Source of the DNA: Thermosipho melanesiensis BI429
GTDB taxonomy: Bacteria; Thermotogota; Thermotogae; Thermotogales; Fervidobacteriaceae
Direction: 5' to 3'
Assembly: GCF_000016905.1 (NCBI RefSeq)
Contig: NC_009616.1
Location: 1,851,239-1,915,238, forward strand
Length of the DNA stretch: 64,000 nt
Shown piece after piece: positions 17,237 through 27,189 of the stretch (the first letter of the stretch is position 1; every line of letters begins with the position of its first letter). The translations under genes and the position numbers were made by a program. A model generated the notes under the pieces. That model made no database searches, was not told the DNA's origin, and worked only from the letters and a program-made list of their open reading frames with translations.

Positions 17237-18531
17237 AGAGATTGCATCCTAAAGTATTTAAAATTCCAATAGATAAAATCAGAATGGGGTACTACTCAGA
17301 CAAATATTTTACAAGATATGTAGAAATACTAAAAAAAGATAATCACCACCCAACAGTTTATTATCAATTTTTCCCAAGACAAGATGCAACAATATGTGGT
17401 ATTGACGAAGCGCTTGCAATTTTAAAATATTGTACAGGATATTACAAAGACGAAGAAAAGGCAAAAGAAATCTTTTCAGAAATGCTACAAATAGACAAGA
17501 AAATGCAATCTCTATCTCTTCAAGGAGATGTAAAGGAAATAATAAAACTAACAGAAAAAAAATGGAATTTAAGACTTAGATTAAACGACCTGTGGATCAA
17601 CAAATGGGAAGAAATTGAGGTAAGAGCTGCTTTTGATGGTGATGAAATAAAAGAAGGAAAACCTATTCTAACAATTGAAGGTGACCCAACATATTTTGGA
17701 TATCTTGAAACTGTACTACTTGGTGTAATAGCAAGAGCTTCGAGTACTGCAACAGCTGTAAAAAAAGTTGTAAAAGCCGCAAATGGAAAACCTATATTAT
17801 TTTTCAGTGCAAGGTTTGACCATTATTGGGTTCAAGCTACAGACGGTTATGCTGCACTAAAAGCAGGTGCATTTGGCGTGTCTACAGATGCAAATGCCGA
17901 TTACTGGGGAATTGAATCGATGGGTACAATTCCACATGCTTTAATTGCAGCATATAACGGACAAACAGATATTGCCTCAATTGCCTTTGATAAGTACATG
18001 CCCAAGCATGTAAACAGAATTTTCTTAGTTGATTGGGATAATGATGTAATAAACACCACCTTTAAAGTAGTTAAAAGTTTTTATGAATACATAACAGGAA
18101 AAGAATTTATACTAGGAAAAACAGATCCTTCAGAAATAATTGGCGAAGGAAAAAACAAAATTTGGGGTGTAAGATTTGATACTTCAGGAAGTCTACGTGA
18201 TAAATCCGTAATCCCCAAAGATGAAAGTTCGTTTGGAGTTTGTCCGGAATTAGTCTGGAGAGCAAGGAATGAATTTGACAAAGTTGGATTAAATAATTTG
18301 AAAATAGTAGTTTCAGGAGGCTTTGATGAAAAGAAAATTGAATTATTTGAAAAACTTCAAGTTCCAGCTGATGTCTATGGAGTAGGTTCAAAATTATTAA
18401 AGAAAAAAATAGATATCACTGCAGATATAGTAGAAGTTAATGGAAAACATTGCGCAAAAGTTGGACGTAAAAAAGAAGATAATTCCCATTTAAAAATTGT
18501 TCCTAAAAAATTTTGGGAAAATGAACAATAG
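17233..18531 (+). CDS. pncB: Nicotinate phosphoribosyltransferase
   Basis: Converts nicotinate and PRPP to nicotinate mononucleotide in NAD salvage. YYQFFPRQDATICGIDEAL lies in the N-terminal domain. STDANADYWG and MGTIPHALIAAY, with the histidine that is phosphorylated by ATP in the family, form the core. RFDTSGSLRD and VVSGGFDEKK belong to the phosphoribosyl-binding region. At 432 residues it is a typical type II-fold enzyme. ATGA overlap with lnt suggests co-translation without an obvious functional link. Confidence 0.9.
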   Translation: MKRLHPKVFKIPIDKIRMGYYSDKYFTRYVEILKKDNHHPTVYYQFFPRQDATICGIDEALAILKYCTGYYKDEEKAKEIFSEMLQIDKKMQSLSLQGDVKEIIKLTEKKWNLRLRLNDLWINKWEEIEVRAAFDGDEIKEGKPILTIEGDPTYFGYLETVLLGVIARASSTATAVKKVVKAANGKPILFFSARFDHYWVQATDGYAALKAGAFGVSTDANADYWGIESMGTIPHALIAAYNGQTDIASIAFDKYMPKHVNRIFLVDWDNDVINTTFKVVKSFYEYITGKEFILGKTDPSEIIGEGKNKIWGVRFDTSGSLRDKSVIPKDESSFGVCPELVWRARNEFDKVGLNNLKIVVSGGFDEKKIELFEKLQVPADVYGVGSKLLKKKIDITADIVEVNGKHCAKVGRKKEDNSHLKIVPKKFWENEQ

Positions 18532-18633
18532 TTCGCATACCAAAAAATAATTTTGATAATTGAATTTTATGAGATTTATTCGCGGTTTTCAACAAAAAAA
18601 GTAGATGTTAAAATTACATTGGAGATGATTATT

Positions 18634-18843
18634 ATGTGGAAAAAATTAACTGAGGTTGATGGAGAGATAAATGCAAAAATAATAGAAGGATTACTAAAGA
18701 CCAACAACATTGAATGTGTTTTAGAAATAGTTTCAGAACCATTTCCAAAAGCTTACTTTGGTTCTTCGACATTTTTCGCAATTTATGTAAAGGAAAACGA
18801 TTTTGAAATTGCCAAAAATTTGATTAATCCCAATCCAATATAA
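18634..18843 (+). CDS. DUF2007-type small protein
   Basis: A 69-residue protein. MWKKLTEVDGEINAKIIEGL, an ECVLEIV strand and FAIYVKENDFEIAKNLI match the ferredoxin-like DUF2007 (putative signal-transducing) family. The open frame extends up to 18553, but the ATG at 18634 has GGAG 9 nt upstream and begins the conserved part, so it is preferred. It is followed after 14 bp by gcvT. Its molecular function is unknown. The 100 bp before it show no riboswitch. Confidence 0.75.
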   Translation: MWKKLTEVDGEINAKIIEGLLKTNNIECVLEIVSEPFPKAYFGSSTFFAIYVKENDFEIAKNLINPNPI

Positions 18844-18857
18844 AGGAGGAATTTATT

Positions 18858-19949
18858 ATGAAATATACACCATTATATGAAGAACACGTAAAGCTTGGAG
18901 CAAAAATGGTTGATTTTGCTGGATTTAACATGCCTATACAATACACAAGTATTAAAGATGAAGTATTAGCTGTTAGAAAAAATGTCGGTATGTTTGACGT
19001 TTCTCACATGGGGGAGGTAATAGTTGAAGGTAAAGATTCAACAAAATTTGTAGATTTTTTAATTACCAATGATTTTAAAAATCTAAAACCTGGTGAAATC
19101 GTATATACTGCCATGTGTAATGAAAACGGTGGATTTGTAGATGATTTACTTGCATACAAAATCTCAGAGGAAAAAGCTATGTTGGTAATCAACGCATCAA
19201 ACATTGAAAAAGATTTTAGTTGGATGAAAAAAATTTCAGAATCATTTGACGTAACTCTTGAAAATAAATCTGATGAATATGTACTTATTGCTGTACAAGG
19301 TCCAAACGCTCAAAAAACATTACAAAAAATTACGAATGTTGATTTAGAACAAATAGGTTACTACACTTTTACAGAAGGAAATGTGCTGGATATCAAAGCT
19401 ATAATATCTAGAACAGGATATACAGGAGAAGATGGATTTGAAATTTATACTACTGACAAAGATGGAATTATAAAAATATGGAAAAAACTTTTAAATTTAA
19501 ACGTAATTCCTGCAGGATTGGGTGCAAGAGATTGTTTGAGATTAGAAGCTTCTCTATTACTATATGGAAACGATATGGATGAAACTATAACACCTCTTGA
19601 AGTAGGTATAAAATGGGCAGTGAAATTCGAAAAAGATTTTATGGGAAAAGAAGCACTCAAAAGACAATTGGAAGAAGGTACTTCTAGAAGACTAAAAGGA
19701 TTTAAAATTATCGACAAGGGAATTGCAAGGCATGGATATAAAGTTTTTAAAGATGGAAAAGAAATTGGTTATGTTACAAGTGGAACTTTTTCTCCTACTT
19801 TAAATCAAGCAATTGGAATGGCCCTAATAGAGAAAGGATACAAATCTGGGGAAATAATCGAAATAGAAATAAGAAATAAATTAGTAAAAGCAGAAATTGT
19901 AAAAATGCCATTCTATAGAGGAAGCGTAAAATCTAAAAAGAAAGGATGA
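18858..19949 (+). CDS. gcvT: Aminomethyltransferase (glycine cleavage T protein)
   Basis: Transfers the methylene group from aminomethyl-lipoyl-H protein to tetrahydrofolate. MKYTPLYEEHVKLGAKMVDF, FDVSHMGEV and SRTGYTGEDGFEIY are family signatures, with GLGARDCLRLEASLLLYG in the folate-binding domain. At 363 residues it has normal length, and AAAGGAGG precedes the ATG. It is followed by gcvPA and gcvPB but not by gcvH. Its product methylene-THF would feed FolD and ThyX, both encoded in this window. Confidence 0.96.
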   Translation: MKYTPLYEEHVKLGAKMVDFAGFNMPIQYTSIKDEVLAVRKNVGMFDVSHMGEVIVEGKDSTKFVDFLITNDFKNLKPGEIVYTAMCNENGGFVDDLLAYKISEEKAMLVINASNIEKDFSWMKKISESFDVTLENKSDEYVLIAVQGPNAQKTLQKITNVDLEQIGYYTFTEGNVLDIKAIISRTGYTGEDGFEIYTTDKDGIIKIWKKLLNLNVIPAGLGARDCLRLEASLLLYGNDMDETITPLEVGIKWAVKFEKDFMGKEALKRQLEEGTSRRLKGFKIIDKGIARHGYKVFKDGKEIGYVTSGTFSPTLNQAIGMALIEKGYKSGEIIEIEIRNKLVKAEIVKMPFYRGSVKSKKKG

Positions 19950-19954
19950 TAAAA

Positions 19955-21274
19955 ATGCACAGATATATTCCACATACAGAAAAAGAAATAAATGAAATGT
20001 TAAAAGAAATCGGCATCAATTCAATTGAGGAATTGTACATAAATGTTCCCAAAACAATTGATAGATATACTCTTGAAGATGGTAAAGATGAATTTACAGT
20101 AAAAAGAGAACTAATCAAGATTGCAAACAAAAACAAAGTATTTAGTTCTGAAAATATCTTTGCAGGAGCTGGTATTTACACCCACTATATTCCTGCTATT
20201 GTTGAGAATCTTGCAAACAATCAAAAATTTGTAACGGCATATACACCGTATCAAGCGGAAGTCTCACAAGGTACACTACAAGCATTATTTGAATACCAAA
20301 CTATGATGTGTGAACTAACCGGTATGGAAGTAGCAAATTCATCGATGTACGACGGTGCTACTGCACTTGCAGAAGCAATACTTATGGCTGTAAGGGTTAA
20401 TAGAAAAAATAAAGTTTTAATTGCAAGTTCGATTTCCCCGGAATACATTCAAACAAGTAAAACATATTGTACCCCACAAAATATTTTAATTGAAGAGGTT
20501 AAGTGGAATAATAATGGTACAATAAATTTTGAGGATTTAAAATCTAAGATAGATGAAAATACCACAGCTTTGGTAGTAGGATACCCAAATTTCTTTGGTA
20601 TAGTTGAAGACTTAAAGGAAATTAGAGAAACAATTCCCGAAAAGGTTATGTTAATAGTTGTTAGTGAACCAGTATCATTGGCCATTTTAGAAGCACCTGG
20701 TAAACTTGGAGCAGATATTGTAGTTGGTGAAGGGCAAGCATTGGGAATTACTCCAAACTTTGGTGGCCCTGGTATTGGTTTTTTCACTACCCTGGAAAAA
20801 TACATTAGGAAAATGCCAGGTAGAATCATAGGAGAAACAAAAGATGTAGATGGTAAAATCGGATATGTAATGGTTCTACAAACAAGAGAACAGCATATAC
20901 GTCGAGCAAAAGCAACATCTAACATCTGTTCCAATCATGCTTTAATGGCTTTAACAAATGCTATATACCTTTCAGCAATGGGACCAAAAGGCCTTAGAGA
21001 GGTAGCAAAAATGTCGTATAATGCTGCTCATTACCTTGCAGAAAAACTTAAAGAAAAAGGATATTCTCTCATATTTGACGGTCCATTCTTTAATGAGTTT
21101 GTATTTAATGCAGGTGAAAATTACTACGAAAAATGGGTTGAGATAGCAAAAGATGGTGTTCTTGGCCCAATACCTTTAGATAAAACTCTTCCGAACTTTA
21201 AGAACTGTGCACTTGCATGTTGTACAGAAGTAAATACAAAAGAAAGTATCGACAATTTACTCAGACACTTCTAG
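19955..21274 (+). CDS. gcvPA: Glycine dehydrogenase (decarboxylating) subunit 1
   Basis: The N-terminal half-enzyme of the split P protein that decarboxylates glycine. IPHTEKEINEMLKEIGI, GAGIYTHYIPAIV, TAYTPYQAEVSQGTLQ and EVANSSMYDGATALAEA are strongly conserved. At 439 residues it has normal length. An ATG at 19946 abuts the AAAGG site; the ATG at 19955 has 8-nt spacing and matches the family N-terminus, so it is chosen. It sits 5 bp after gcvT. Confidence 0.96.
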   Translation: MHRYIPHTEKEINEMLKEIGINSIEELYINVPKTIDRYTLEDGKDEFTVKRELIKIANKNKVFSSENIFAGAGIYTHYIPAIVENLANNQKFVTAYTPYQAEVSQGTLQALFEYQTMMCELTGMEVANSSMYDGATALAEAILMAVRVNRKNKVLIASSISPEYIQTSKTYCTPQNILIEEVKWNNNGTINFEDLKSKIDENTTALVVGYPNFFGIVEDLKEIRETIPEKVMLIVVSEPVSLAILEAPGKLGADIVVGEGQALGITPNFGGPGIGFFTTLEKYIRKMPGRIIGETKDVDGKIGYVMVLQTREQHIRRAKATSNICSNHALMALTNAIYLSAMGPKGLREVAKMSYNAAHYLAEKLKEKGYSLIFDGPFFNEFVFNAGENYYEKWVEIAKDGVLGPIPLDKTLPNFKNCALACCTEVNTKESIDNLLRHF

Positions 21275-21289
21275 AATGGGGGGAACAAA

Positions 21290-22735
21290 ATGACAATTTT
21301 TGAACTATCAAAAGAGGGAAGAAAAGCATATAATCTACCAAAAAATAACATAAAAGATTATGGTTTTGATTTTCCAAATCATTTAATGAGGGGAAAGGAA
21401 CCAAGACTACCTCAAGTTAGCGAATTGGATATAGTAAGACATTATACCAATCTTGCAGCAAAAAATTATGCGGTTGACGTAGGTTTTTATCCTTTAGGTT
21501 CTTGTACTATGAAGTATAATCCAAAAATTAATGAAAAACTTGCAAGCTTGGAAGGTTTTACTATGATTCATCCCTGTCAACCTAGAGAAGTTACACAGGG
21601 TGCTCTTCAATTAATGTACGAACTTAAAGAAATGTTATGTGAAATTTCTGGTATGGATGATATGACTTTAATACCGTCTGCCGGTGCTCATGGTGAACTA
21701 ACTGGTATGTTAATCGCAAGAGCATATCATTTAAGCCGAGGAGACACAAAGAGAAAAAAAGCAATAGTACCAGATAGTGCGCATGGAACAAACCCAGCTT
21801 CTGCTATGATGGCAGGATTTGAAGTGGTTGAATTAAAATCTGGCAAAGATGGAAGAATAGATCTTGAAGAATTAGAAAAACATCTTGACGATGAAGTAGC
21901 TGTATTACTCTTGACTAACCCAAATACTTTGGGACTTTTTGAAAAAGATATTATAAAAATAGCTGAAACTGTTCATAAACATGGTGCTCTTCTATATTAC
22001 GATGGTGCAAATTTAAATGCAATTTTAGGAAGGACAAGACCTGGCGATATGGGATTTGATATTGTCCATTTGAACCTCCACAAAACATTTAGTACACCAC
22101 ATGGAATGGGAGGACCCGGAAGCGGGCCAGTAGGTGTTAAAAAACATCTTGCAAAGTTCTTACCCATCCCTGAAATAATCAAAGAAAGTGATGTTTATAA
22201 ATTTAACTATAACAAATCAGAAAGTATCGGTTTTATAAGAAGCTTTTATGGAAACTTTTCTGTCTTAGTTAGGGCATACGTATACATAAAAACTATGGGT
22301 AATGATGGATTAAAAAAGGTTGGTCAAATGGCAGTATTAAATGCAAACTATCTTAGAAAGAAAGTATCAAAAATTATGGACATTGCTTATCCAGATATGT
22401 GTATGCATGAGTTTGTTGCAACCTGCGAAAAACTAACTAAAGAAACAGGTGTAAAGGCTCTTGATATAGCAAAAAGGTTACTTGACTATGGAATACATGC
22501 TCCCACGATGTATTTTCCATTAATTGTTCACGAAGACTTTATGATAGAACCAACAGAAACTGAAAGCAAAGATACACTGGATGAATTTACAAAAATATTA
22601 GAAAAAATATTTATTGAAGCAAAAGAAAATCCAGAATTGGTAAAGAATGCACCGTATACCACTCCTGTAAGACGTCTTGACGAAGCTTCTGCATCCAGAA
22701 AACCAATAGTAAAATACAACTTTGAGGAGGAATAA
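21290..22735 (+). CDS. gcvPB: Glycine dehydrogenase (decarboxylating) subunit 2
   Basis: The catalytic, PLP-binding half of the P protein. [35 protein letters not shown] and the [17 protein letters not shown] motif with the PLP lysine are present. At 481 residues it has normal length. It starts 15 bp after gcvPA with a GGGGGG-type site and is followed at once by an iron alcohol dehydrogenase. The H protein gene that usually lies in the operon is absent here, so lipoyl carrier protein must come from elsewhere. Confidence 0.96.
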   Translation: MTIFELSKEGRKAYNLPKNNIKDYGFDFPNHLMRGKEPRLPQVSELDIVRHYTNLAAKNYAVDVGFYPLGSCTMKYNPKINEKLASLEGFTMIHPCQPREVTQGALQLMYELKEMLCEISGMDDMTLIPSAGAHGELTGMLIARAYHLSRGDTKRKKAIVPDSAHGTNPASAMMAGFEVVELKSGKDGRIDLEELEKHLDDEVAVLLLTNPNTLGLFEKDIIKIAETVHKHGALLYYDGANLNAILGRTRPGDMGFDIVHLNLHKTFSTPHGMGGPGSGPVGVKKHLAKFLPIPEIIKESDVYKFNYNKSESIGFIRSFYGNFSVLVRAYVYIKTMGNDGLKKVGQMAVLNANYLRKKVSKIMDIAYPDMCMHEFVATCEKLTKETGVKALDIAKRLLDYGIHAPTMYFPLIVHEDFMIEPTETESKDTLDEFTKILEKIFIEAKENPELVKNAPYTTPVRRLDEASASRKPIVKYNFEEE

Positions 22736-22736
22736 A

Positions 22737-23822
22737 ATGAAATTTTATCTTCCTACAAAGATCTTTTTCGAAGATAATTACATACAGTCAATAGATGAAA
22801 TCAAAAGATTGGGAGATAAGTTTTTAATTATAACAGGAAAAAGCTCTAAAATTAATAAAAGCTTAGATGAGCTTTTGAAAATTCTAAATAAACTCAATAA
22901 AAAATACGAAATATTTGACGAAACATTAGAAAATCCCCCAAAAGAAATGATTAACAATATAATTGAAAGGTATGGTAAAAATTGGGATGTAATCGTTGGC
23001 CTTGGTGGAGGAAGTCCTATGGACACCGCCAAGGCCGTTGCTGTTCTATGTAAAAACAATATATCTGTAGAAGAGTTATATGATAGCAATAAATATAATT
23101 CTGCTGCAAAAATTTTATGTATCCCAACAACATCTGGTACAGGGAGTGAAGTTACACAATACTCTGTTTTAACAATTAACAATGTAAAAAAAGGATTTAA
23201 ACATGACGTAATATTTCCAGATGTTGCTATTTTAGAACCAAAGTACACTTTAACACTCAATAAGGAACTAACTGTTTCAACCGCATTAGATGCTTTGTCT
23301 CATGCTATAGAAGCTTTTCTATCATTAAGAGCTAACTCATTTTCCGATCTTTATGCATTAAAGGCTATCGAAATAATATCACTTAACTTAAATAATTTAG
23401 TTAAAGATCTTGGAAACTATGAACTACGAAAGAAAATAATGTTGGCTTCTTTGTATGCGGGAATTTCAATTGGCATAACTGGAACCACTATTGCACATTC
23501 TCTTGGATACTCATTAACAACAGAGAAAGGAATTAAACATGGACTTGCTACTGCTGTTTTTTTACCATTTGAAATAGAACATTCAAATTCTTCAAAAGCA
23601 AACAAAATAAAAGAAATACTAGGTGATCCATTAGAGTTTCTAAAATCACTTAATATTCTTATTAAATTTTCCGTTAACGAAAGAGAAATTGAAGCTTGGT
23701 CACAGAGGGTATTAAATTCTTCACATGTTAAGGTAACACCAGGAAATTATGACTTTTCAAAAATAAAAGAAACTTATAAATGGCTACTTGAAAAATCTGG
23801 ACTATACGGAGGTAATAAATGA
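22737..23822 (+). CDS. Iron-containing alcohol dehydrogenase
   Basis: A group III (Fe) NAD(P)-dependent alcohol dehydrogenase of 361 residues. GGGSPMDTAKA is the dinucleotide loop. The metal ligands are expected in STALDALSHAIEAFL (Asp and His), TIAHSLGY (His) and KHGLATAV (His), and all are intact. PTTSGTGSEVT is conserved. The ATG at 22737 follows GGAGGAATAAA; an earlier non-ATG start at 22722 would include the ribosome-binding site. It overlaps the downstream methyltransferase by ATGA. The substrate alcohol is unknown. Confidence 0.92.
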   Translation: MKFYLPTKIFFEDNYIQSIDEIKRLGDKFLIITGKSSKINKSLDELLKILNKLNKKYEIFDETLENPPKEMINNIIERYGKNWDVIVGLGGGSPMDTAKAVAVLCKNNISVEELYDSNKYNSAAKILCIPTTSGTGSEVTQYSVLTINNVKKGFKHDVIFPDVAILEPKYTLTLNKELTVSTALDALSHAIEAFLSLRANSFSDLYALKAIEIISLNLNNLVKDLGNYELRKKIMLASLYAGISIGITGTTIAHSLGYSLTTEKGIKHGLATAVFLPFEIEHSNSSKANKIKEILGDPLEFLKSLNILIKFSVNEREIEAWSQRVLNSSHVKVTPGNYDFSKIKETYKWLLEKSGLYGGNK

Positions 23823-24985
23823 AAGTTTTTTTGAAAAAAAATATAAAAAATAGAATAAGAAATGGACATCCTTGGATATATGAAAATGAGATTGAAAGTT
23901 ATGAAGAAAACATAAAAAATGGTAACATTGTTGATATATTTAATCATGAAAATTTCTTTATTGGAAAAGGATATATAAACTTTAACTCAAAAATTAGGAT
24001 AAGAATATTAACCAGAAAAAATGAATCTATTGAAAAGGATTTTTTCAAAAAAAGATTTATTTCGGCATTAAAAAGAAGAAATACAAAAGAAAATAGTTTC
24101 AGGGTAATATTTTCAGAGGCAGATAATTTACCAGGTTTAATTGTTGATAAATTTGACAATTACATTGTATTAGAAATTAACACTTTGGGAATGGAAAGAT
24201 TCAAAAGCTTAATAATTGATACAATAGTAGAATTATTCAATCCAAAGGGAATATTTGAAAAATCAAACAACTCATCAAGAGAAAAAGAAGGATTAGAAAA
24301 ATTTTCTGGATGGGTTTATAAAAACGGACCAGAGTTAATTCCATTTAATTTAAATGGTTTAAAATTTTTTGCAGATACAAAAGGGCAAAAAACAGGATCA
24401 TTTCTTGATCAAAGAATAAATGCAAAAAGTTTAAAAAACTTCTCCAAAAATAAAGTTTGTCTTGATGCATTTTGCTATACTGGAAATTTTGGAATGCATA
24501 TGTTATTGTATGGTGCAAAACATGTAACATTTTTAGATTACTCTCAACGTGCAATAGATATAGTAAACTTAATAGCAAAAGAAAATGGCTTTAAAAATTA
24601 CGAGACAATAGTTGGAAATGCCTTTGATATTCTCAAAAATTTTGACAAATCTTCAAAATACTTCGACATTGTCTCTATTGATCCTCCTTCCTTTGCAAAA
24701 AAGGCAACTAACAAACAAAGCGCATTTAAAGGATATAAAGAAATTAATCTCAGAGCTATGAGAATAACTAAAGACAATGGATTAATAGCAACTTCCTCGT
24801 GTACACAAGTAATTTCAGAAGAAGAATTTGAACATATCTTATTTTCCGCTGGAGTTGACTCTGGAAAATTAATAAGAGTTATCCATAGAGGTGATCAACC
24901 TTTTGATCATCCTTATGTTTTAAATATTCTTGAAACAAAATATTTAAAATTCAGATTACTTCAAATAGAAAATATAAAGGAGTAA
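23819..24985 (+). CDS. RlmI-type 23S rRNA cytosine-C5 methyltransferase
   Basis: A 388-residue protein. It has an N-terminal PUA domain (LKKNIKNRIRNGHPWIYENE), a central EEHD-like domain with SEADNLPGLIVDKFDNYIVL, and a C-terminal Rossmann SAM-methyltransferase. GSFLDQRINAK, DAFCYTGNFGMHMLLYGAK (SAM loop), SIDPPSFAKK (motif IV) and SSCTQVISEEEF with the presumed catalytic cysteine match the RlmI/YccW family. The modification is inferred as m5C in 23S rRNA. It overlaps the alcohol dehydrogenase by 4 nt. Confidence 0.88.
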   Translation: MKVFLKKNIKNRIRNGHPWIYENEIESYEENIKNGNIVDIFNHENFFIGKGYINFNSKIRIRILTRKNESIEKDFFKKRFISALKRRNTKENSFRVIFSEADNLPGLIVDKFDNYIVLEINTLGMERFKSLIIDTIVELFNPKGIFEKSNNSSREKEGLEKFSGWVYKNGPELIPFNLNGLKFFADTKGQKTGSFLDQRINAKSLKNFSKNKVCLDAFCYTGNFGMHMLLYGAKHVTFLDYSQRAIDIVNLIAKENGFKNYETIVGNAFDILKNFDKSSKYFDIVSIDPPSFAKKATNKQSAFKGYKEINLRAMRITKDNGLIATSSCTQVISEEEFEHILFSAGVDSGKLIRVIHRGDQPFDHPYVLNILETKYLKFRLLQIENIKE

Positions 24986-24989
24986 TATT

Positions 24990-26648
24990 ATGAAGCGGCT
25001 TTCTTTAATCTTATTATTTATTTACATATGCATATTCTCTCAAACATTTATTCTAACAAATGATGGAGTATATAAATCTTTTGAAAAAATCCTTTCGGGA
25101 AGTTTTTTAGATATGTTTTATTTTAACAACACATTATATCTCATTGGAAAAGATGAAATATTAAATTTTAAAGCAAACAAAAGCATATACGTTGAATCTC
25201 CAATCTATATTGGTGAAGGTTATGTTTTTTCAAAAAACAGACTTTATTTCTTAAAAGATGACAAATTAACATTAATTAGAGTTATTTCCAATATTTCACA
25301 ACCTTTCATATATAAAGATGTACTATTTGCAATAAGATTTGGAAATGTTATAGCATTAGATAATGGGAAAATAATCTGGAATCTCTCTCCAGACAAAGGA
25401 AAAATAACAAAAATACGTGTCTCAAATAATATTCTTGCGGTTTTTTCAACCTATAATTTATCATTATTTGACATAACAAACCCTAAATACCCTAAATTTA
25501 TAAAAAAATTCAATCTAGTAGATGATTATATATACAATGGTTATCACGTTTTGTTAAAAGATAATATAATTTCCATATATGACAACAATAATAAGTTAAT
25601 ATTTTCACAAAAAGTAAATGAAGATAAACTAATAACCGATGGAGAAAATATAATAGTTGGAAATTACCTTATCACGAAAGATTTAAACATTACAACTTAT
25701 CCTTTCAAAATAAAAGCATTTGTAAGCATAAATGAAAAAATAGAAACTGTACAATCAAAATTTGATATGCTTTGGAAAGCTTCCATATCCTCAGATATTT
25801 CTGGAAAACCTGTTGCAAAAGATGGAACATTGTTTTTAACAACAACAAATGGTAAAATCATGAAAATTCATAATGGAAAAATTGAATGGAGCTATACCCT
25901 TCCATTTATTGTTACTGGACACTTAACACTCTTAGAAGATGCAATTTTAGTTCCTTGTTGGGATGATTACATATATTCATTTGATTTTTCCGGTAATTTA
26001 CTCTGGAAAATCCAACTCGATTCAGATATAACTCTAGGTGCAGCATATGATGGTCAAATCATATACGTAGTTTCTGATGAAGGTTTTTTATACGAAATCA
26101 AAGATGGAAAAGTAATATCAAGTTCAAAAATTGGGAAATGGCCAATAAGTGGTCCATACATATCCCTTTCAGGACAAATATATACCATTGATGGAATGGG
26201 ATATTTATGGAAAAATAACAAAAAAGAAAAATTCGTTGGTAATATAAAAAATTTAGCATTTTCTTTAGAAAATCCACAAATTCCCCCTGAAAATTCAATC
26301 ATATTACTAGATGGCACAAATAAAATAATATTTAATAAGGATTCTGTTTACATAAACAACATTAAAGTAATAACCTTTGAATTTGATATTTTAGATGGTG
26401 TCATTGGAAAAAAATATCTATACATATTAACCTATGATGGCATACTACATATATTTGATAAAAATAGTATAAAGGTATTAAAAAAAGTGCATGTAGAAAA
26501 CACACCAAAATTTTTAATACTAGACAACATAGGCAACCTGTACGTTATAGGTAAAACAATCAATGTCATTGCTACAAACGACACTCCATCTGATCCATGG
26601 AATTCTATGCTTAAAAATTTCAAGAATTCTTCTGCAGTAAATTATTAA
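24990..26648 (+). CDS. Exported beta-propeller (PQQ-like repeat) protein
   Basis: A 552-residue protein with a Sec signal peptide (KRLSLILLFIYICIFSQTF). Repeated short strands with a G-x-(I/L)-x-W pattern follow: DNGKIIWNLSP, HNGKIEWSYTLP, FSGNLLWKIQL, KDGKVISSSKIG. They resemble PQQ-like or BamB-type propeller blades, more regular in the second half (about residues 270-420). I do not recognise a specific function. It has no catalytic motif and starts 4 bp after the methyltransferase. A role in envelope assembly is possible but not shown. Confidence 0.7.
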   Translation: MKRLSLILLFIYICIFSQTFILTNDGVYKSFEKILSGSFLDMFYFNNTLYLIGKDEILNFKANKSIYVESPIYIGEGYVFSKNRLYFLKDDKLTLIRVISNISQPFIYKDVLFAIRFGNVIALDNGKIIWNLSPDKGKITKIRVSNNILAVFSTYNLSLFDITNPKYPKFIKKFNLVDDYIYNGYHVLLKDNIISIYDNNNKLIFSQKVNEDKLITDGENIIVGNYLITKDLNITTYPFKIKAFVSINEKIETVQSKFDMLWKASISSDISGKPVAKDGTLFLTTTNGKIMKIHNGKIEWSYTLPFIVTGHLTLLEDAILVPCWDDYIYSFDFSGNLLWKIQLDSDITLGAAYDGQIIYVVSDEGFLYEIKDGKVISSSKIGKWPISGPYISLSGQIYTIDGMGYLWKNNKKEKFVGNIKNLAFSLENPQIPPENSIILLDGTNKIIFNKDSVYINNIKVITFEFDILDGVIGKKYLYILTYDGILHIFDKNSIKVLKKVHVENTPKFLILDNIGNLYVIGKTINVIATNDTPSDPWNSMLKNFKNSSAVNY

Positions 26649-26649
26649 T

Positions 26650-27189
26650 ATGGTGATAGGTGCAAACGAATATTCGATTTTAGTACCCATAATAGACAAA
26701 AATTATTTTTTATTTGAAATACGTTCAAAAAATATAATACAACCAGGTGAAGTATCATTCCCGGGTGGAAAAATTGAAGAAAATGAAACACCTGTAAGTT
26801 GTGTAATTAGAGAAACATGCGAAAAAATTGGAACAAAACCACGAATTATTAAAAAAATGCCTTTGGTTGTAACACCGTTCAACATTGTTTTACACCCATT
26901 TATTGGGGAAATAGAAAATAAACTAAATATTAATAAAATTGAAGTAGAAACAACATTTACTGCACCAATAGAAATATTTAAAAATCCAATATATAAAAAT
27001 TACCTTGAAGTAAATGTAACTCCACCAAGAAATTTTCCCTTTAAATTAATTCCAAATGGAAAAAATTATAACTGGAGAAATGGGAAATACAAGGTATTAT
27101 TTTTTAAATATAAAAAACATGTTATTTGGGGAATGACAGCATTAATAGCTCATGAAGCATATAAGATATTAAAGGAGGGGTATTTATGA
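26650..27189 (+). CDS. Nudix hydrolase (CoA-pyrophosphatase-like)
   Basis: A 179-residue Nudix protein. PGEVSFPGG matches the UPF0035/CoA-diphosphatase preamble. The box reads GGKIEENETPVSCVIRETCE-KIG: GX5E and RE are kept, but the second glutamate of the REUXEE core is lysine. Since those glutamates bind catalytic metal, activity may be altered. The start ATG lies 1 bp after the previous stop with a weak ribosome-binding site; the end overlaps the M20 gene by ATGA. The substrate is inferred from the family only. Confidence 0.82.
   Translation: MVIGANEYSILVPIIDKNYFLFEIRSKNIIQPGEVSFPGGKIEENETPVSCVIRETCEKIGTKPRIIKKMPLVVTPFNIVLHPFIGEIENKLNINKIEVETTFTAPIEIFKNPIYKNYLEVNVTPPRNFPFKLIPNGKNYNWRNGKYKVLFFKYKKHVIWGMTALIAHEAYKILKEGYL

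Noticed and set aside
18532..18857. Possible glycine riboswitch upstream of gcvT
   Set aside because: No tandem glycine aptamer motifs; the space is mostly a small DUF2007 gene.
22778..23260. Minus-strand open frame of 160 codons
   Set aside because: Antisense shadow of the Fe-alcohol dehydrogenase gene.
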